Source of the DNA: DATJFH01 sp035495815
GTDB lineage: Bacteria > Acidobacteriota > Terriglobia > Bryobacterales > Bryobacteraceae
Direction: 5' to 3'
Assembly (NCBI GenBank): GCA_035495815.1
Contig: DATJFH010000164.1
Coordinates: 1 to 17,322 of the forward strand
Length of the DNA: 17,322 nucleotides
Made by a program: the position numbers and the translations under genes. The first letter of the stretch is position 1. Each line of letters opens with the position of its first letter. This document shows, piece after piece, positions 9,301 through 15,798 of this stretch. The notes beneath the pieces were generated by a model. That model was not told where the DNA came from and searched no databases. It was given only the letters and a program-made list of their open reading frames with translations.

Positions 9301-9349
9301 CGAGGAAGCTGAAGGCGGAGCGGGCGTTGAGTTCGATGTAATCCGACAT
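6308..9349 (-). CDS. dnaE2: Error-prone DNA polymerase III alpha subunit DnaE2
   Basis: This 1013-residue cytoplasmic polymerase performs DNA-damage-induced mutagenic translesion synthesis in bacteria that use DnaE2. Order of domains: PHP domain (about 1-210), polymerase palm/fingers (about 250-750), then helix-hairpin-helix and OB-fold (about 810-1000). Visible motifs are GRGSAANS (321-328), PDIDIDLP (360-367) with catalytic Asp361 and Asp363, GIIKVDLLGLG (511-521) with the third Asp at 516, and the typical SHDFH end, so it is full length. At the PHP start the HxH metal pair of proofreading DnaE-type domains is replaced by N8-A9-R10 (ELNARSAFSFLEGAS), as is usual for DnaE2, so no PHP exonuclease is expected. 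ATG at 9349 has AAAAGGCG close upstream and a strong promoter 26-55 nt away. In many bacteria dnaE2 lies in an imuA-imuB-dnaE2 cassette; neither partner is in this window. Confidence 0.97.
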   Translation of the reverse strand: MSDYIELNARSAFSFLEGASLPEELVAAAADFGMPALALLDRDGVYGAPRFHMAARKAGLRAHIGAEVACTDGQRYPLLAESRAGYQNLCRLITRMKLRAKKGEGAATPEELAEYAPGLICLAPTLHLEPLRDIFGPRNVYAQLQRHLDRHQEARNQAIVDRARRLRIPLLATNGVSYARAEQRQTLDILTCVRNHVAIDAAGRLLARNAERRLKSPAEMARLFADLPEAIANTRELSARLDFTLSNLGYEFPRYCDDEMSLLRQRADEGARLRYRPYHDRARRQIEHELALIEKLKLPGYFLIVWDIVNFCRREGILAQGRGSAANSAVCYALGITAVDPVGMELLFERFLSEERGEWPDIDIDLPSGDRRERVIQYVYQRYGKLGAAMTANVITYRGRSAAREVGKALGFDEPTVARLAGLSAFWEWKDPGDTAERKFREAGLDPDNRRIRKFLELYVAVQDLPRHLGQHSGGMVICQGQLDSIVPLEPAAMPGRVVVQWDKEDCADLGIIKVDLLGLGMMAAIEEMITLVSGAYREEVDLAHLPQDDRQVYAALQDADTIGMFQVESRAQMASLPRMRPEKFYDVVVQVALIRPGPIVGKMVHPYLERRQGREAPDCLHPCLEPVLRRTLGVPLFQEQLLRMAMIAAGFTGGEAEELRRAMGFKRSEKRMQEIEIKLRRGMERNGITGPRQDTIVQSITAFALYGFPESHAASFALLAYASAWLKVHYPAAFLAALLNNQPMGFYHPSTLVKDAQRHGVRVLPVDVTCSEWLCTIGEERTPPTVRLGLRYVRGLREEAGRAILRGRPFHSMDDLARRVPELRKDEMRKLAAAGALNPLRNRHRRDALWESERVTRFAGPLLDEESEPVSVLPPMNTQERLAADFRGTGLTVGRHPMAHRRRDLDALGVRRAADLKSLPDGRFVRVAGCVIVRQRPGTAKGFVFLSLEDETGISNIIVEPDLFARERRTLTGAPFLMVEGALQNQDRVVSVKARRVSPLPEGAAPESHDFH

Positions 9350-9361
9350 TCGCCTTTTGTT

Positions 9362-9394
9362 CTCCCGCGCTAAAATTATGCAGGACGGCGGGAG
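9362..9394. promoter_or_regulatory. Inverted repeat bracketing the dnaE2 -10 element (candidate operator)
   Basis: CTCCCGC (9362-9368) and its exact reverse complement GCGGGAG (9388-9394) are separated by 19 nt that contain the whole -10 hexamer of dnaE2 and reach the expected transcription start. A bound dimer here would cover the promoter. Since dnaE2 is damage-inducible in other bacteria, a LexA-type or other repressor site is possible. The sequence does not match the known E. coli, Bacillus or alphaproteobacterial LexA boxes, and in GC-rich DNA a 7-bp dyad can occur by chance. Confidence 0.3.
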
Positions 9395-9404
9395 GCCGAG
9401 TCAA
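9375..9404 (-). promoter_or_regulatory. Sigma70-type promoter of dnaE2
   Basis: On the minus strand TTGACT (9404-9399) is followed after 18 nt by CATAAT (9380-9375). These match the TTGACA and TATAAT consensus at 5 of 6 positions each. A start near 9368 would give a leader of about 18 nt before the dnaE2 ATG. It is the best promoter in the window and lies in the short region between two divergent genes. Confidence 0.6.
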
Positions 9405-9434
9405 GGACGTCAGGATCGGCTGCGCGGCGGGGGC

Positions 9435-9448
9435 GCCTTCTGGAAGGC
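9435..9448. repeat. Short perfect dyad upstream of the secreted repeat protein
   Basis: GCCTTC-TG-GAAGGC is an inverted repeat with 6-bp arms and a 2-nt centre, ending 30 nt before the ATG at 9479. It could be an operator or a leader hairpin for the plus-strand gene. No clear -35/-10 pair is visible there, so the role is open. Confidence 0.3.
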
Positions 9449-9478
9449 CAAATGCTCTAGTGGACTCGAGGGGTGACA

Positions 9479-10447
9479 ATGTCGTATCGAAAATCTTTTT
9501 TATCAGTAGCTGTTTTCGTAGCCGTGGCGGCCACCGCGAGCGGGCAGACCTACCAGCGCCGCGCGGCTTTGAATCGCAGCGGGATTGCCTACGCGGGGAG
9601 TTGCACGATAGAAGTCGTGGTGGACGGCGCCGCCGAAATCGAAATCCGGGGGGAGAACGCGTCGATACGCGACCTGTCCGGACGGCAGCCTCAGTGGCGC
9701 CGGTTCGAGTGTACCGGGGGAATGCCGCCGAACGCGGATGTACAGTTTCACCGCCTCGCCGGCCGCGGCTCGACGCAATTGATCAGCGATCCGCGGAATG
9801 GCGGAGCGGCCGTCATCAGGATCAACGATCCGCAAGGCGGTCCGGACACCTATGCTTTCGAGCTGACCTGGGGAAACGGCGGTAACCGATCCTATGGCGG
9901 CCAGCGGCACGATATCACTCGCTGGGACATGGCGCGCACGATCGGCGTCTGCGAGCAGTCCGTGAGGGAGCAGGCCATGAACCGCTTCCGTACGACCAAT
10001 ATCTCCTTCCGTCATCCGGCGGTGGATAACAATCCCGGCCCGCAGGACTGGGTTACCGGCATCATCGACGTGCGTCAATCGCCGAACCGGGTGGAATCCT
10101 ATCAATACTCCTGCTCGGTCAACTTCGAGACGGGACGGGTGCGGTCCATGCGCATCGAACCATTCGGATCCGAACGCCGTCCGCGCGAGTACGCCGACAG
10201 CACCGCGTCGGGCGCCTCAGTCGCCATCGGAAATTGCGAGAGGGCGGCGGAGGAGCGGATACGGCGCGAAGGCTACGACTATGTCGATTTCGGATCTCTG
10301 CACATCGACGACCGGCCGGGGCGGCGTGATTCGATCGTCGGATCGGCGCGCGCCGAGGGGGGCCGCCGGCGGACCTCCTTTGATTTCAGCTGTTCCGTAG
10401 ACCTGGCGAATGGCAGGGTACGATCGGTAAACCTGAACCCCCGCTAA
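9479..10447 (+). CDS. Secreted protein of unknown function with two tandem cysteine-pair repeats
   Basis: I do not recognise the family. The 322-residue product has a Sec signal peptide (MSYRKSFLSVAVFVAVAATA, cleavage near ASG|Q) and no other membrane segment, so it is periplasmic or extracellular. Residues about 25-135 look like a beta-rich domain with cysteines at 42 and 78. Two copies of a roughly 70-residue repeat follow. Copy 1 (about 155-228) begins GVCEQSVREQAMNRF and ends SYQYSCSVNFETGRVRSMRI; copy 2 (about 250-320) begins GNCERAAEERIRREGYDYV and ends SFDFSCSVDLANGRVRSVNL. Each copy has one Cys at its helical start and one in the SCSV strand, so a disulfide per copy is likely. GAGGGG at 9468-9473 is 5 nt from the ATG at 9479, which I prefer to the GTG at 9473. 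It is divergent from dnaE2, and its stop is 2 nt from that of the convergent glycoside hydrolase. Confidence 0.85.
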   Translation: MSYRKSFLSVAVFVAVAATASGQTYQRRAALNRSGIAYAGSCTIEVVVDGAAEIEIRGENASIRDLSGRQPQWRRFECTGGMPPNADVQFHRLAGRGSTQLISDPRNGGAAVIRINDPQGGPDTYAFELTWGNGGNRSYGGQRHDITRWDMARTIGVCEQSVREQAMNRFRTTNISFRHPAVDNNPGPQDWVTGIIDVRQSPNRVESYQYSCSVNFETGRVRSMRIEPFGSERRPREYADSTASGASVAIGNCERAAEERIRREGYDYVDFGSLHIDDRPGRRDSIVGSARAEGGRRRTSFDFSCSVDLANGRVRSVNLNPR

Positions 10448-10456
10448 GTTCAGCGG
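10441..10456. terminator. Short hairpin across two convergent stop codons
   Basis: CCGCT (10441-10445) and AGCGG (10452-10456) form a 5-bp stem around a 6-nt loop. The stem-loop contains the TAA of the plus-strand gene (10445-10447) and the TGA of the minus-strand gene (10452-10450). It could stall both convergent transcripts, but the stem is short and there is no T-tract on either side, so it is only a candidate. Confidence 0.22.
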
Positions 10457-12006
10457 CGGACGATGAGAACAGCCGGGGCATTCCCGAAGGCCGCCGGCTT
10501 TTTCAAATTGCCGAAGATCATGGGTCGGCGGATGTCCGCCTTCTGTCGTGCGCCGGTCCAGGTGTCGATCCACTCCGCGCTGCCCGGCTCGGCGCCGGTA
10601 AGATTGACCGTGATCTGATCTCCCTCCAGATAGAAGGCGTACACCTCGCCGGGCAGCGCCAGGCAAGGACCTCCCACCGCCAACTCGTCATGCGGCTCCA
10701 TACGCCAATAGGGCAGCGAAGAGAGCGTCTGCCGGAGGCGCTCGAAGCGGACCATGCCGGGCGGCTCGGGATCCGGCTTGACGACGTCCCAGGCAGTGTT
10801 GTGGTAATAATACACGCCGTAACCGCCGGCGAAGTAGACCAGGTAGGCGCGCCGCAGCTGCTCCTGCCAGTCGTGTTCGGTCTTGTAGGTGGGCATCTTA
10901 TCGACGCCCCGCTCGTAGCCGAATTCGGAGTTGACAACGGGGTAGGGTCGGATGGCGCGGTCGAAAGCGATCATCTGCGGCCAGAACGTATGCTGCTGGT
11001 CGGTGCGAAAATCGAGCAGGCTGTTGAATTCGGGCGTCCAGTAGAAGGCGTCGTCGTCATGGGCCGTGACCAGGCGGCGGTAACCGTCGGTGCGGCGGAC
11101 GAGCTCGATCAGGCGCTGCTGCAGGCGCTGGTCCCGCTCGTTGTGGGCCTCCTTCGAGAAGTCCCACACGACGTTCGAATAAGCCTGGTAGCGGGCGACC
11201 ACGTAGCGGAACCAGAGCTCCTCTTCGCGGCTGTATTTCGGCGGCCAGTTGACCTTCTTGTTGTAGACCTTGAGCATGATGTGTGCGACGATGCCCTTGT
11301 CCTCGAGAGCGGACATCATGGCGTCGTAGATCTGGAAATATTTCGGATTGAGGCGCGCGTGATCGGGCTGCTCGTTGGTTCCCTCCCACGGATAAAGCGG
11401 CGCGGGACCCCAGTCCCACTGGTGCCGGCGGCCGGGACTCCAGGTGGTGTCGTAGGCGTAGCTGTTGACCATGACGTGGTTGAATCCGCGCGTGGCCATC
11501 TGCTCGATCACCCTGCGCATCAGCTTGCGCTCCGGATCCTGCATATCCGCCCCCCACAGCCAGTCGGCTTCATAGCCGAGCAGGAAGTAGCGCGTTCCAT
11601 CCTCGTAGACGAAATGGTGAGGATGCGCCGGATCGACTCGCAGTGCGCCGTGTACGGCGGGGCGGCGGTTGGGTCCGCTGGAGATCCCGGTCTCGGTTCT
11701 TCCGTCCAGGGCTTTCAGCGAGGACGTAACGCGCAGCGACCAGGAACCCTGCCGGGTGGGAGCGAAGCGGATCTTCCACACGCCGGCGCCGTCGTAAAAG
11801 CCCGGCACGCGCAGGCGGACGCCGTCCGGACCGGTGAATTCGCCGGAGAGCTCGACCTCGAACGGGTTCCCGCCGGACGGCGCTGTAAAAGTGAAGTCGT
11901 GCGGCCGGTACTGCTCGAGCGGGGCTCGCGGCGCGGGCGATCCCTGCGCGGGCAGCCCGGTTACGGGGGCGAGCGCGACGGCCACGAAACAGAGCGCGAT
12001 TCGCAT
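10450..12006 (-). CDS. Secreted DUF5060/DUF4038-type glycoside hydrolase
   Basis: This 518-residue exported enzyme is probably active on a plant or microbial polysaccharide. It has a signal peptide (MRIALCFVAVALAPVTGLPA, cleavage about 20-21) and an N-terminal DUF5060-like beta domain (about 34-105: HDFTF, NPFEVELSGEFTGPDG, PGFYDG, WKIRFAPTRQGSW). A TIM-barrel of the DUF4038 type spans about 115-430 (HFVYEDGTRYFLLGYEADWL; GFNHVMVNSYAY; NVVWDFSKEAHNE; VVNSEFGYE). A C-terminal beta domain (about 435-515: LALPGEVYAFYL, then WIDTWTGA) resembles the putative collagen-binding domain often found in this family. Likely catalytic acids, by analogy with clan GH-A, are Glu286 or Glu290 and Glu361. It starts 5 nt after the stop of the upstream receptor. 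No good Shine-Dalgarno precedes the ATG, so translation probably depends on reinitiation after the receptor. The exact substrate cannot be read from sequence. Confidence 0.88.
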   Translation of the reverse strand: MRIALCFVAVALAPVTGLPAQGSPAPRAPLEQYRPHDFTFTAPSGGNPFEVELSGEFTGPDGVRLRVPGFYDGAGVWKIRFAPTRQGSWSLRVTSSLKALDGRTETGISSGPNRRPAVHGALRVDPAHPHHFVYEDGTRYFLLGYEADWLWGADMQDPERKLMRRVIEQMATRGFNHVMVNSYAYDTTWSPGRRHQWDWGPAPLYPWEGTNEQPDHARLNPKYFQIYDAMMSALEDKGIVAHIMLKVYNKKVNWPPKYSREEELWFRYVVARYQAYSNVVWDFSKEAHNERDQRLQQRLIELVRRTDGYRRLVTAHDDDAFYWTPEFNSLLDFRTDQQHTFWPQMIAFDRAIRPYPVVNSEFGYERGVDKMPTYKTEHDWQEQLRRAYLVYFAGGYGVYYYHNTAWDVVKPDPEPPGMVRFERLRQTLSSLPYWRMEPHDELAVGGPCLALPGEVYAFYLEGDQITVNLTGAEPGSAEWIDTWTGARQKADIRRPMIFGNLKKPAAFGNAPAVLIVRR

Positions 12007-12011
12007 GGCGG

Positions 12012-15000
12012 CTACCAGAGGAGTTTGAGCGCCACCTGGGAAATGCGCGCGTCGCGGGCGGAGCGAATCTGGCCGAAGAAGTTGCTTTGCACGCCGAGGT
12101 CGGGCTGGCCGAACTGGGCGTGGTTGAAGAAATTGAAAAATTCGGCCCGGAACTGAAGACGGACGCGCTCCCGAACGGGAAATTCCTTGGCGAAGGAGAC
12201 GTCCCAGTTGTTGATGCCGGGGATCTCGACGATATTGCGGCCGCTGTTTCCGAACGTGCCGAGCTGGGTGACCTGGAAACAGGACGTGTCGAAGTAGCGG
12301 TCGACGGTGCGTTTATCGCGCGAGAAATTACCGTCGCAGGAGCGGTTGGCGCGCTGGTAGGGGAAGCCGCCCACATTCGCGCGGTCGCCGGTGACGGTAA
12401 CCGCGAACCAGTTTCCGGTCATGAACGAGGCGATGCCGTTGACGCTCCAGCCGCCGGCGATGGCGTTCACGAGCGCGCTGGATTTCGACAGGTAGCGCCG
12501 TCCGCGTCCGAAGGGCAGGTGGTAGACGGACGTAAGCGTGAGCCGGTTCCGCACATCGAAATCGGCGTTGCCGCGATCGTCCCGGAGGTTGTACACATTC
12601 TGATGCCAGGAGCCGCCCGAGCCGCGCGAAGCCGTATCGATGGCGTGCGACCAGGTATAGCCCAACAGAAAACTGAGGCCGGAGCTGAAGCGCTTTTCGA
12701 GCCGGGTCTGAAGCGCGTGGTAATTGGAATTCTCCTGCCAGTTGGCCGACAGAATGTCTCCGAACTCGGGAAACGGGCGGCGACTCAGGATGGGGGTGAT
12801 GGCTGCCGGATTCGAAGGCAGGACCGCCTGGTTGATATTCACGCGCTCGGTCAGCTTGGTCCCCTTGCTGCCGGCGTAGGAGACTTCGAGCAGAATGGTC
12901 GAGGTGAGCGCGCGTTCTACGCCCAGGTTCCACTGCTGTAAATAAGGCGTGCGGTCGCGGGGATCCACGGAGAACGGCGCCAGCGTGCCTACCGGAAAAT
13001 CGGGGGAGGCCGGGTCCGGAAAGGCGTCGCGGTCCCACAGCAGGTTCGGCGCGCCGGTGCTGCCGGTGAGCGAGGCGGCGAAGACCAGCGGCGGGGCGTT
13101 GACCTTGAACTGCAGCTCGTTGCCCTGCGTCTTGGAATAGAAAATACCGTAGCCGCCGCGGATCACGGTGGCATCGCCGAACCGGTAGGCGAATCCCAGG
13201 CGCGGCGCCCAGTTGTTGCGGTCCGGGAACCAGATGCCGCTGCGCAGGTCGGGCTGGAACACGATGCCCGGAATGTCACGCTTGATGGGCGACTGGTCGC
13301 GCGAAAAGCCCACCACGAATTTCTTGAGCGAAGTATCGAAGTAGCCTTCGCGATGGTCGCGGTGATACCAGGGCTGGTCGTATTCGTAGCGGATCCCGAA
13401 ATTCAAAGTCAGGCGCGGCGTGATCTTCCAGTCGTCGGCGATGAAGAAGTTCAGCGACTTCTGGCGCCAGAGCCCCTGTCCCAGGCCGATCTGCGCGCTC
13501 ATGGCGGCTGGGTTGCCGAGCAGAAAATCGGAAACGGAGTTGCCTGTGTAGCGGCCGTCGAAGGTAAACGAACCGTTGTTGCTCAACCCCAGCCGCTCGT
13601 CGAACTTGATCACGCGGATATCGGCGCCGAATTTGAGGCTGTGGGCGCCGCGAACCCAGGAGAGAGTGTCGCTGAACTGGAAAAGGTTGTCGTAGCCGCC
13701 CTGGTTGATACCGGAGCCTCCGCCGACCGAATAGCCGCCGGCGAGACCGACGCCGGGCATTCCGTACTCCTCGGGCACCTGCTTGATCTTGATTCCGATT
13801 TCGTTGGCGATGCTGGTGGGCGCGATCTCCCAGGAATTGAAGACCCGGGTCCAGCTATAGCCGAACTTGAAGACATTCAGCACGCGCGGGCTGAAGATGT
13901 GCGAAAACTGAAACACGGTGTTGCGCCCGGCGTAAGGAAAAACGCTGCCGCCGAGTGGGATCAGGCCGTGACGGAACAGGCTGGAATCGTAATCGGTGTA
14001 ACGGCCGAAGATGGAATCCCTGGTGGAGATCTGATGATCGAGGCGGATTCCCCACTGATCGTCGTCGCGGCTGGTGCTGCGTGTGGCGACGTAGTTCCGG
14101 CCGCCGATATTGGCGTTGGGCTGGGGAGTAAACTTCGAGAAATTCCGGGAGACGGCCGAGATGCGGTCGGCGGGGATGCGGTTACCGGGGAAAGGCGCGT
14201 TCGACACCGGATCGAGAATGGCGGGCGCGTTGGTGGCCGGGTCGCGCTTCGTGGAGGGCAGACCGGTCAGGTCCCCGGCAAGCTGCTCGGGAGTCGGCAC
14301 CAGCGCTGTTTGGGTCGCGCTGCGGCGGCTGCGCAAGGCTTCCCAGCTTCCGAAGAAGAAGGTCCTGTTGCGGATAATGGCCCCGCCGGCGGTGGCTCCG
14401 TACTGATTCTGGCGGAAGGGGGCTTTCTTATTGCCGAAATAGTTGTCGAAATAGTTGGCGGCGTCGAGTTTGTCGTTGCGGAGGAATTCGAAAAGAGAGC
14501 CGTGCAGGTCGTTGCCGCCGGATTTGCTGACCAGGCTGATCATGCCGCTGCCCTGCCCGTACTCGGCCGAAAAGTTATTGCGGTCGATCTTGAATTCCTG
14601 GACCGCGTCCACCGAGAGCAGGACGGTCGGCGAGTTGAACCAGGAGCTGCGCGTCTCCACGCCGTCGATGAGGAAGCTGTTGGAATCTCCGCGTCCGCCG
14701 GAGATATGGACGGCGAGATCGTTGCGGCCGGTCTGATTGGTGATGGTGGCGCTGCGGGCGTTGTAGGCGGGGGCCACGCCAGCCGAGATGGTGGCCAGCT
14801 GCATGAAGTTGCGGCCGTTGAGGGGAAGCTCGACGATCCGTTCGCGGTCGATCACCTGGCCGAGCGACGAGGTCTCGCTTTCGATTTGCGCGGCGTGAGC
14901 CGTGATGGACACTTCCTGGTTGATGGCCCCGATCTCCAGCTTCAAGTCGACACGAACGGTCTGGCTGACCGGCAGCACGATACCGGACACTTCCGATTTC

Positions 15001-15254
15001 TTGAATCCATCGGCGGTAACGGTGACGCGGTAGCCGCCGGGCGGCAGTTGCGGAAGCGCGAAGTAGCCGGATTCGTCGGTGACGGTGGATCGCGCGACGC
15101 CGGTGCTTTCGTTGGTCGCGGTCACGGACGCCTTCGGGACGACGGCGCCGGTGGCGTCGGTGGCGTTGCCGACCAGCGTGCCGGACACGATCTGCGCAAG
15201 GGAGGCGCCGGCTGTCAGTACGGCCAGAAGAAGGATCGAAGGGGTTCGCGTCAT
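12012..15254 (-). CDS. Second Oar-like TonB-dependent outer-membrane receptor
   Basis: This 1080-residue receptor belongs to the same family as the one at 2757-6149. Signal peptide MTRTPSILLLAVLTAGASLA|Q is followed by a carboxypeptidase-regulatory-like domain (about 22-110: GNATDATGAVVPKASVTATN, then LPPGGYRVTVTADGF). The plug carries PLNGRN at 144-149, and the barrel ends with FRAEFFNFFNHAQFGQPD and a last ALKLLW. The frame is open upstream to an ATG at 15422. That 56-residue extension has no signal peptide at its start and overlaps the divergent gene, so I place the start at 15254, where the signal peptide begins. An in-frame ATG at 15272 is the other candidate. Neither has a strong ribosome site. 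The glycoside hydrolase gene starts 5 nt after the TAG. Compared with the first receptor, overall order is conserved but sequence has diverged widely, which argues for old paralogues with different ligands. Confidence 0.93.
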   Translation of the reverse strand: MTRTPSILLLAVLTAGASLAQIVSGTLVGNATDATGAVVPKASVTATNESTGVARSTVTDESGYFALPQLPPGGYRVTVTADGFKKSEVSGIVLPVSQTVRVDLKLEIGAINQEVSITAHAAQIESETSSLGQVIDRERIVELPLNGRNFMQLATISAGVAPAYNARSATITNQTGRNDLAVHISGGRGDSNSFLIDGVETRSSWFNSPTVLLSVDAVQEFKIDRNNFSAEYGQGSGMISLVSKSGGNDLHGSLFEFLRNDKLDAANYFDNYFGNKKAPFRQNQYGATAGGAIIRNRTFFFGSWEALRSRRSATQTALVPTPEQLAGDLTGLPSTKRDPATNAPAILDPVSNAPFPGNRIPADRISAVSRNFSKFTPQPNANIGGRNYVATRSTSRDDDQWGIRLDHQISTRDSIFGRYTDYDSSLFRHGLIPLGGSVFPYAGRNTVFQFSHIFSPRVLNVFKFGYSWTRVFNSWEIAPTSIANEIGIKIKQVPEEYGMPGVGLAGGYSVGGGSGINQGGYDNLFQFSDTLSWVRGAHSLKFGADIRVIKFDERLGLSNNGSFTFDGRYTGNSVSDFLLGNPAAMSAQIGLGQGLWRQKSLNFFIADDWKITPRLTLNFGIRYEYDQPWYHRDHREGYFDTSLKKFVVGFSRDQSPIKRDIPGIVFQPDLRSGIWFPDRNNWAPRLGFAYRFGDATVIRGGYGIFYSKTQGNELQFKVNAPPLVFAASLTGSTGAPNLLWDRDAFPDPASPDFPVGTLAPFSVDPRDRTPYLQQWNLGVERALTSTILLEVSYAGSKGTKLTERVNINQAVLPSNPAAITPILSRRPFPEFGDILSANWQENSNYHALQTRLEKRFSSGLSFLLGYTWSHAIDTASRGSGGSWHQNVYNLRDDRGNADFDVRNRLTLTSVYHLPFGRGRRYLSKSSALVNAIAGGWSVNGIASFMTGNWFAVTVTGDRANVGGFPYQRANRSCDGNFSRDKRTVDRYFDTSCFQVTQLGTFGNSGRNIVEIPGINNWDVSFAKEFPVRERVRLQFRAEFFNFFNHAQFGQPDLGVQSNFFGQIRSARDARISQVALKLLW

Positions 15255-15283
15255 AGTGAAATATACGATCATAAACAGCCCGC

Positions 15284-15297
15284 AGGCGCAAGCGCCT
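15284..15297. promoter_or_regulatory. Perfect dyad in the divergent intergenic region (candidate operator)
   Basis: AGGCGC-AA-GCGCCT has 6-bp arms and a 2-nt centre. It sits between the second receptor (start 15254, leftward) and the TonB_C-domain gene (start 15337, rightward), about equidistant from both starts. TACGATC also occurs twice in this gap (15264-15270 and 15312-15318). A regulator binding here could act on both genes. A TATGAT (15272-15267) could serve the leftward gene but has no proper -35. Confidence 0.33.
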
Positions 15298-15336
15298 ATA
15301 CACTGGGAGAGTACGATCGATATTGCGGAGATATGC

Positions 15337-15798
15337 ATGCGCTCCATCCTGTTCACAATCCTGATCGCCGCCGGAGTGAAAGCCGGATTCGCCCAGAACC
15401 CTTTTGAAGCGGACTCCAACATCGTCTGCGTGGAGCGGATCGCGATGCCGGTCTACTCTCCGCTGGCCCAGCAGACGCGCCTCGAAGGAACCATCACGGC
15501 TTCGGCGCTGCTTTCGCCCCGCGGCACGGTGGAAAAGGTCACCACCGATTTCTCCGCCAGGAGCAGCAAAGTGACGGGCGCCCTGATCCGCTCGGTAGAA
15601 GACGCGGTGCGCGGAGGCTCCTTCCGGCCGGGCTGCGGCGGAAAGACGGTCACTTTGATTTTCGATTTCAAGATCGCCGGCCAGCCCTCCGACAATCCGA
15701 AGCAGACCGACTCGTTCGGCTATCCCAACAAATTCTGGATCGTGGTCGAGCCGATGAAAGGAGGCATGAATCTGGCCTCGTCGGAGAGTCCGTCATGA
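15337..15798 (+). CDS. Secreted TonB C-terminal-domain protein without membrane anchor
   Basis: This is a 153-residue protein. Residues 1-19 form a cleavable signal peptide (MRSILFTILIAAGVKAGFA|Q). Most of the mature part resembles the TonB C-terminal domain (PF03544): MPVYSPLAQQTRLEGTITAS, SPRGTVEKV, an Ala/Val-rich helix, then GGSFRPGCGGKTVTLIFDF. True TonB proteins have an uncleaved N-terminal anchor and a long Pro-rich linker to span the periplasm. Both are absent, so energising the neighbouring receptor from the inner membrane is doubtful. C31 and C100 could form a disulfide. The frame is open far upstream, but GGAG at 15327-15330 lies 6 nt before the ATG at 15337 and the signal peptide starts there. 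The last 4 nt overlap the phosphotriesterase-like gene (ATGA), so the two are translated together. It is divergent from the second receptor. Confidence 0.85.
   Translation: MRSILFTILIAAGVKAGFAQNPFEADSNIVCVERIAMPVYSPLAQQTRLEGTITASALLSPRGTVEKVTTDFSARSSKVTGALIRSVEDAVRGGSFRPGCGGKTVTLIFDFKIAGQPSDNPKQTDSFGYPNKFWIVVEPMKGGMNLASSESPS

Noticed and set aside
7484..9373. Plus-strand open frame of 629 codons opposite dnaE2
   Set aside because: DnaE2 on the other strand has all its catalytic motifs; this frame has none and also covers the dnaE2 promoter.
15079..15336. 86-residue N-terminal extension of the TonB_C-domain protein
   Set aside because: It overlaps the 5' end of the receptor gene. The Shine-Dalgarno at 15327-15330 and the signal peptide both point to 15337.
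13353..15407. Long plus-strand open frame of 684 codons inside the second receptor
   Set aside because: It is the antisense shadow of the receptor, without a family motif, signal peptide or ribosome site.
15255..15422. 56-residue N-terminal extension of the second receptor (ATG at 15422)
   Set aside because: It would put the signal peptide inside the protein and overlap the divergent TonB_C gene; the start at 15254 gives a normal signal peptide.
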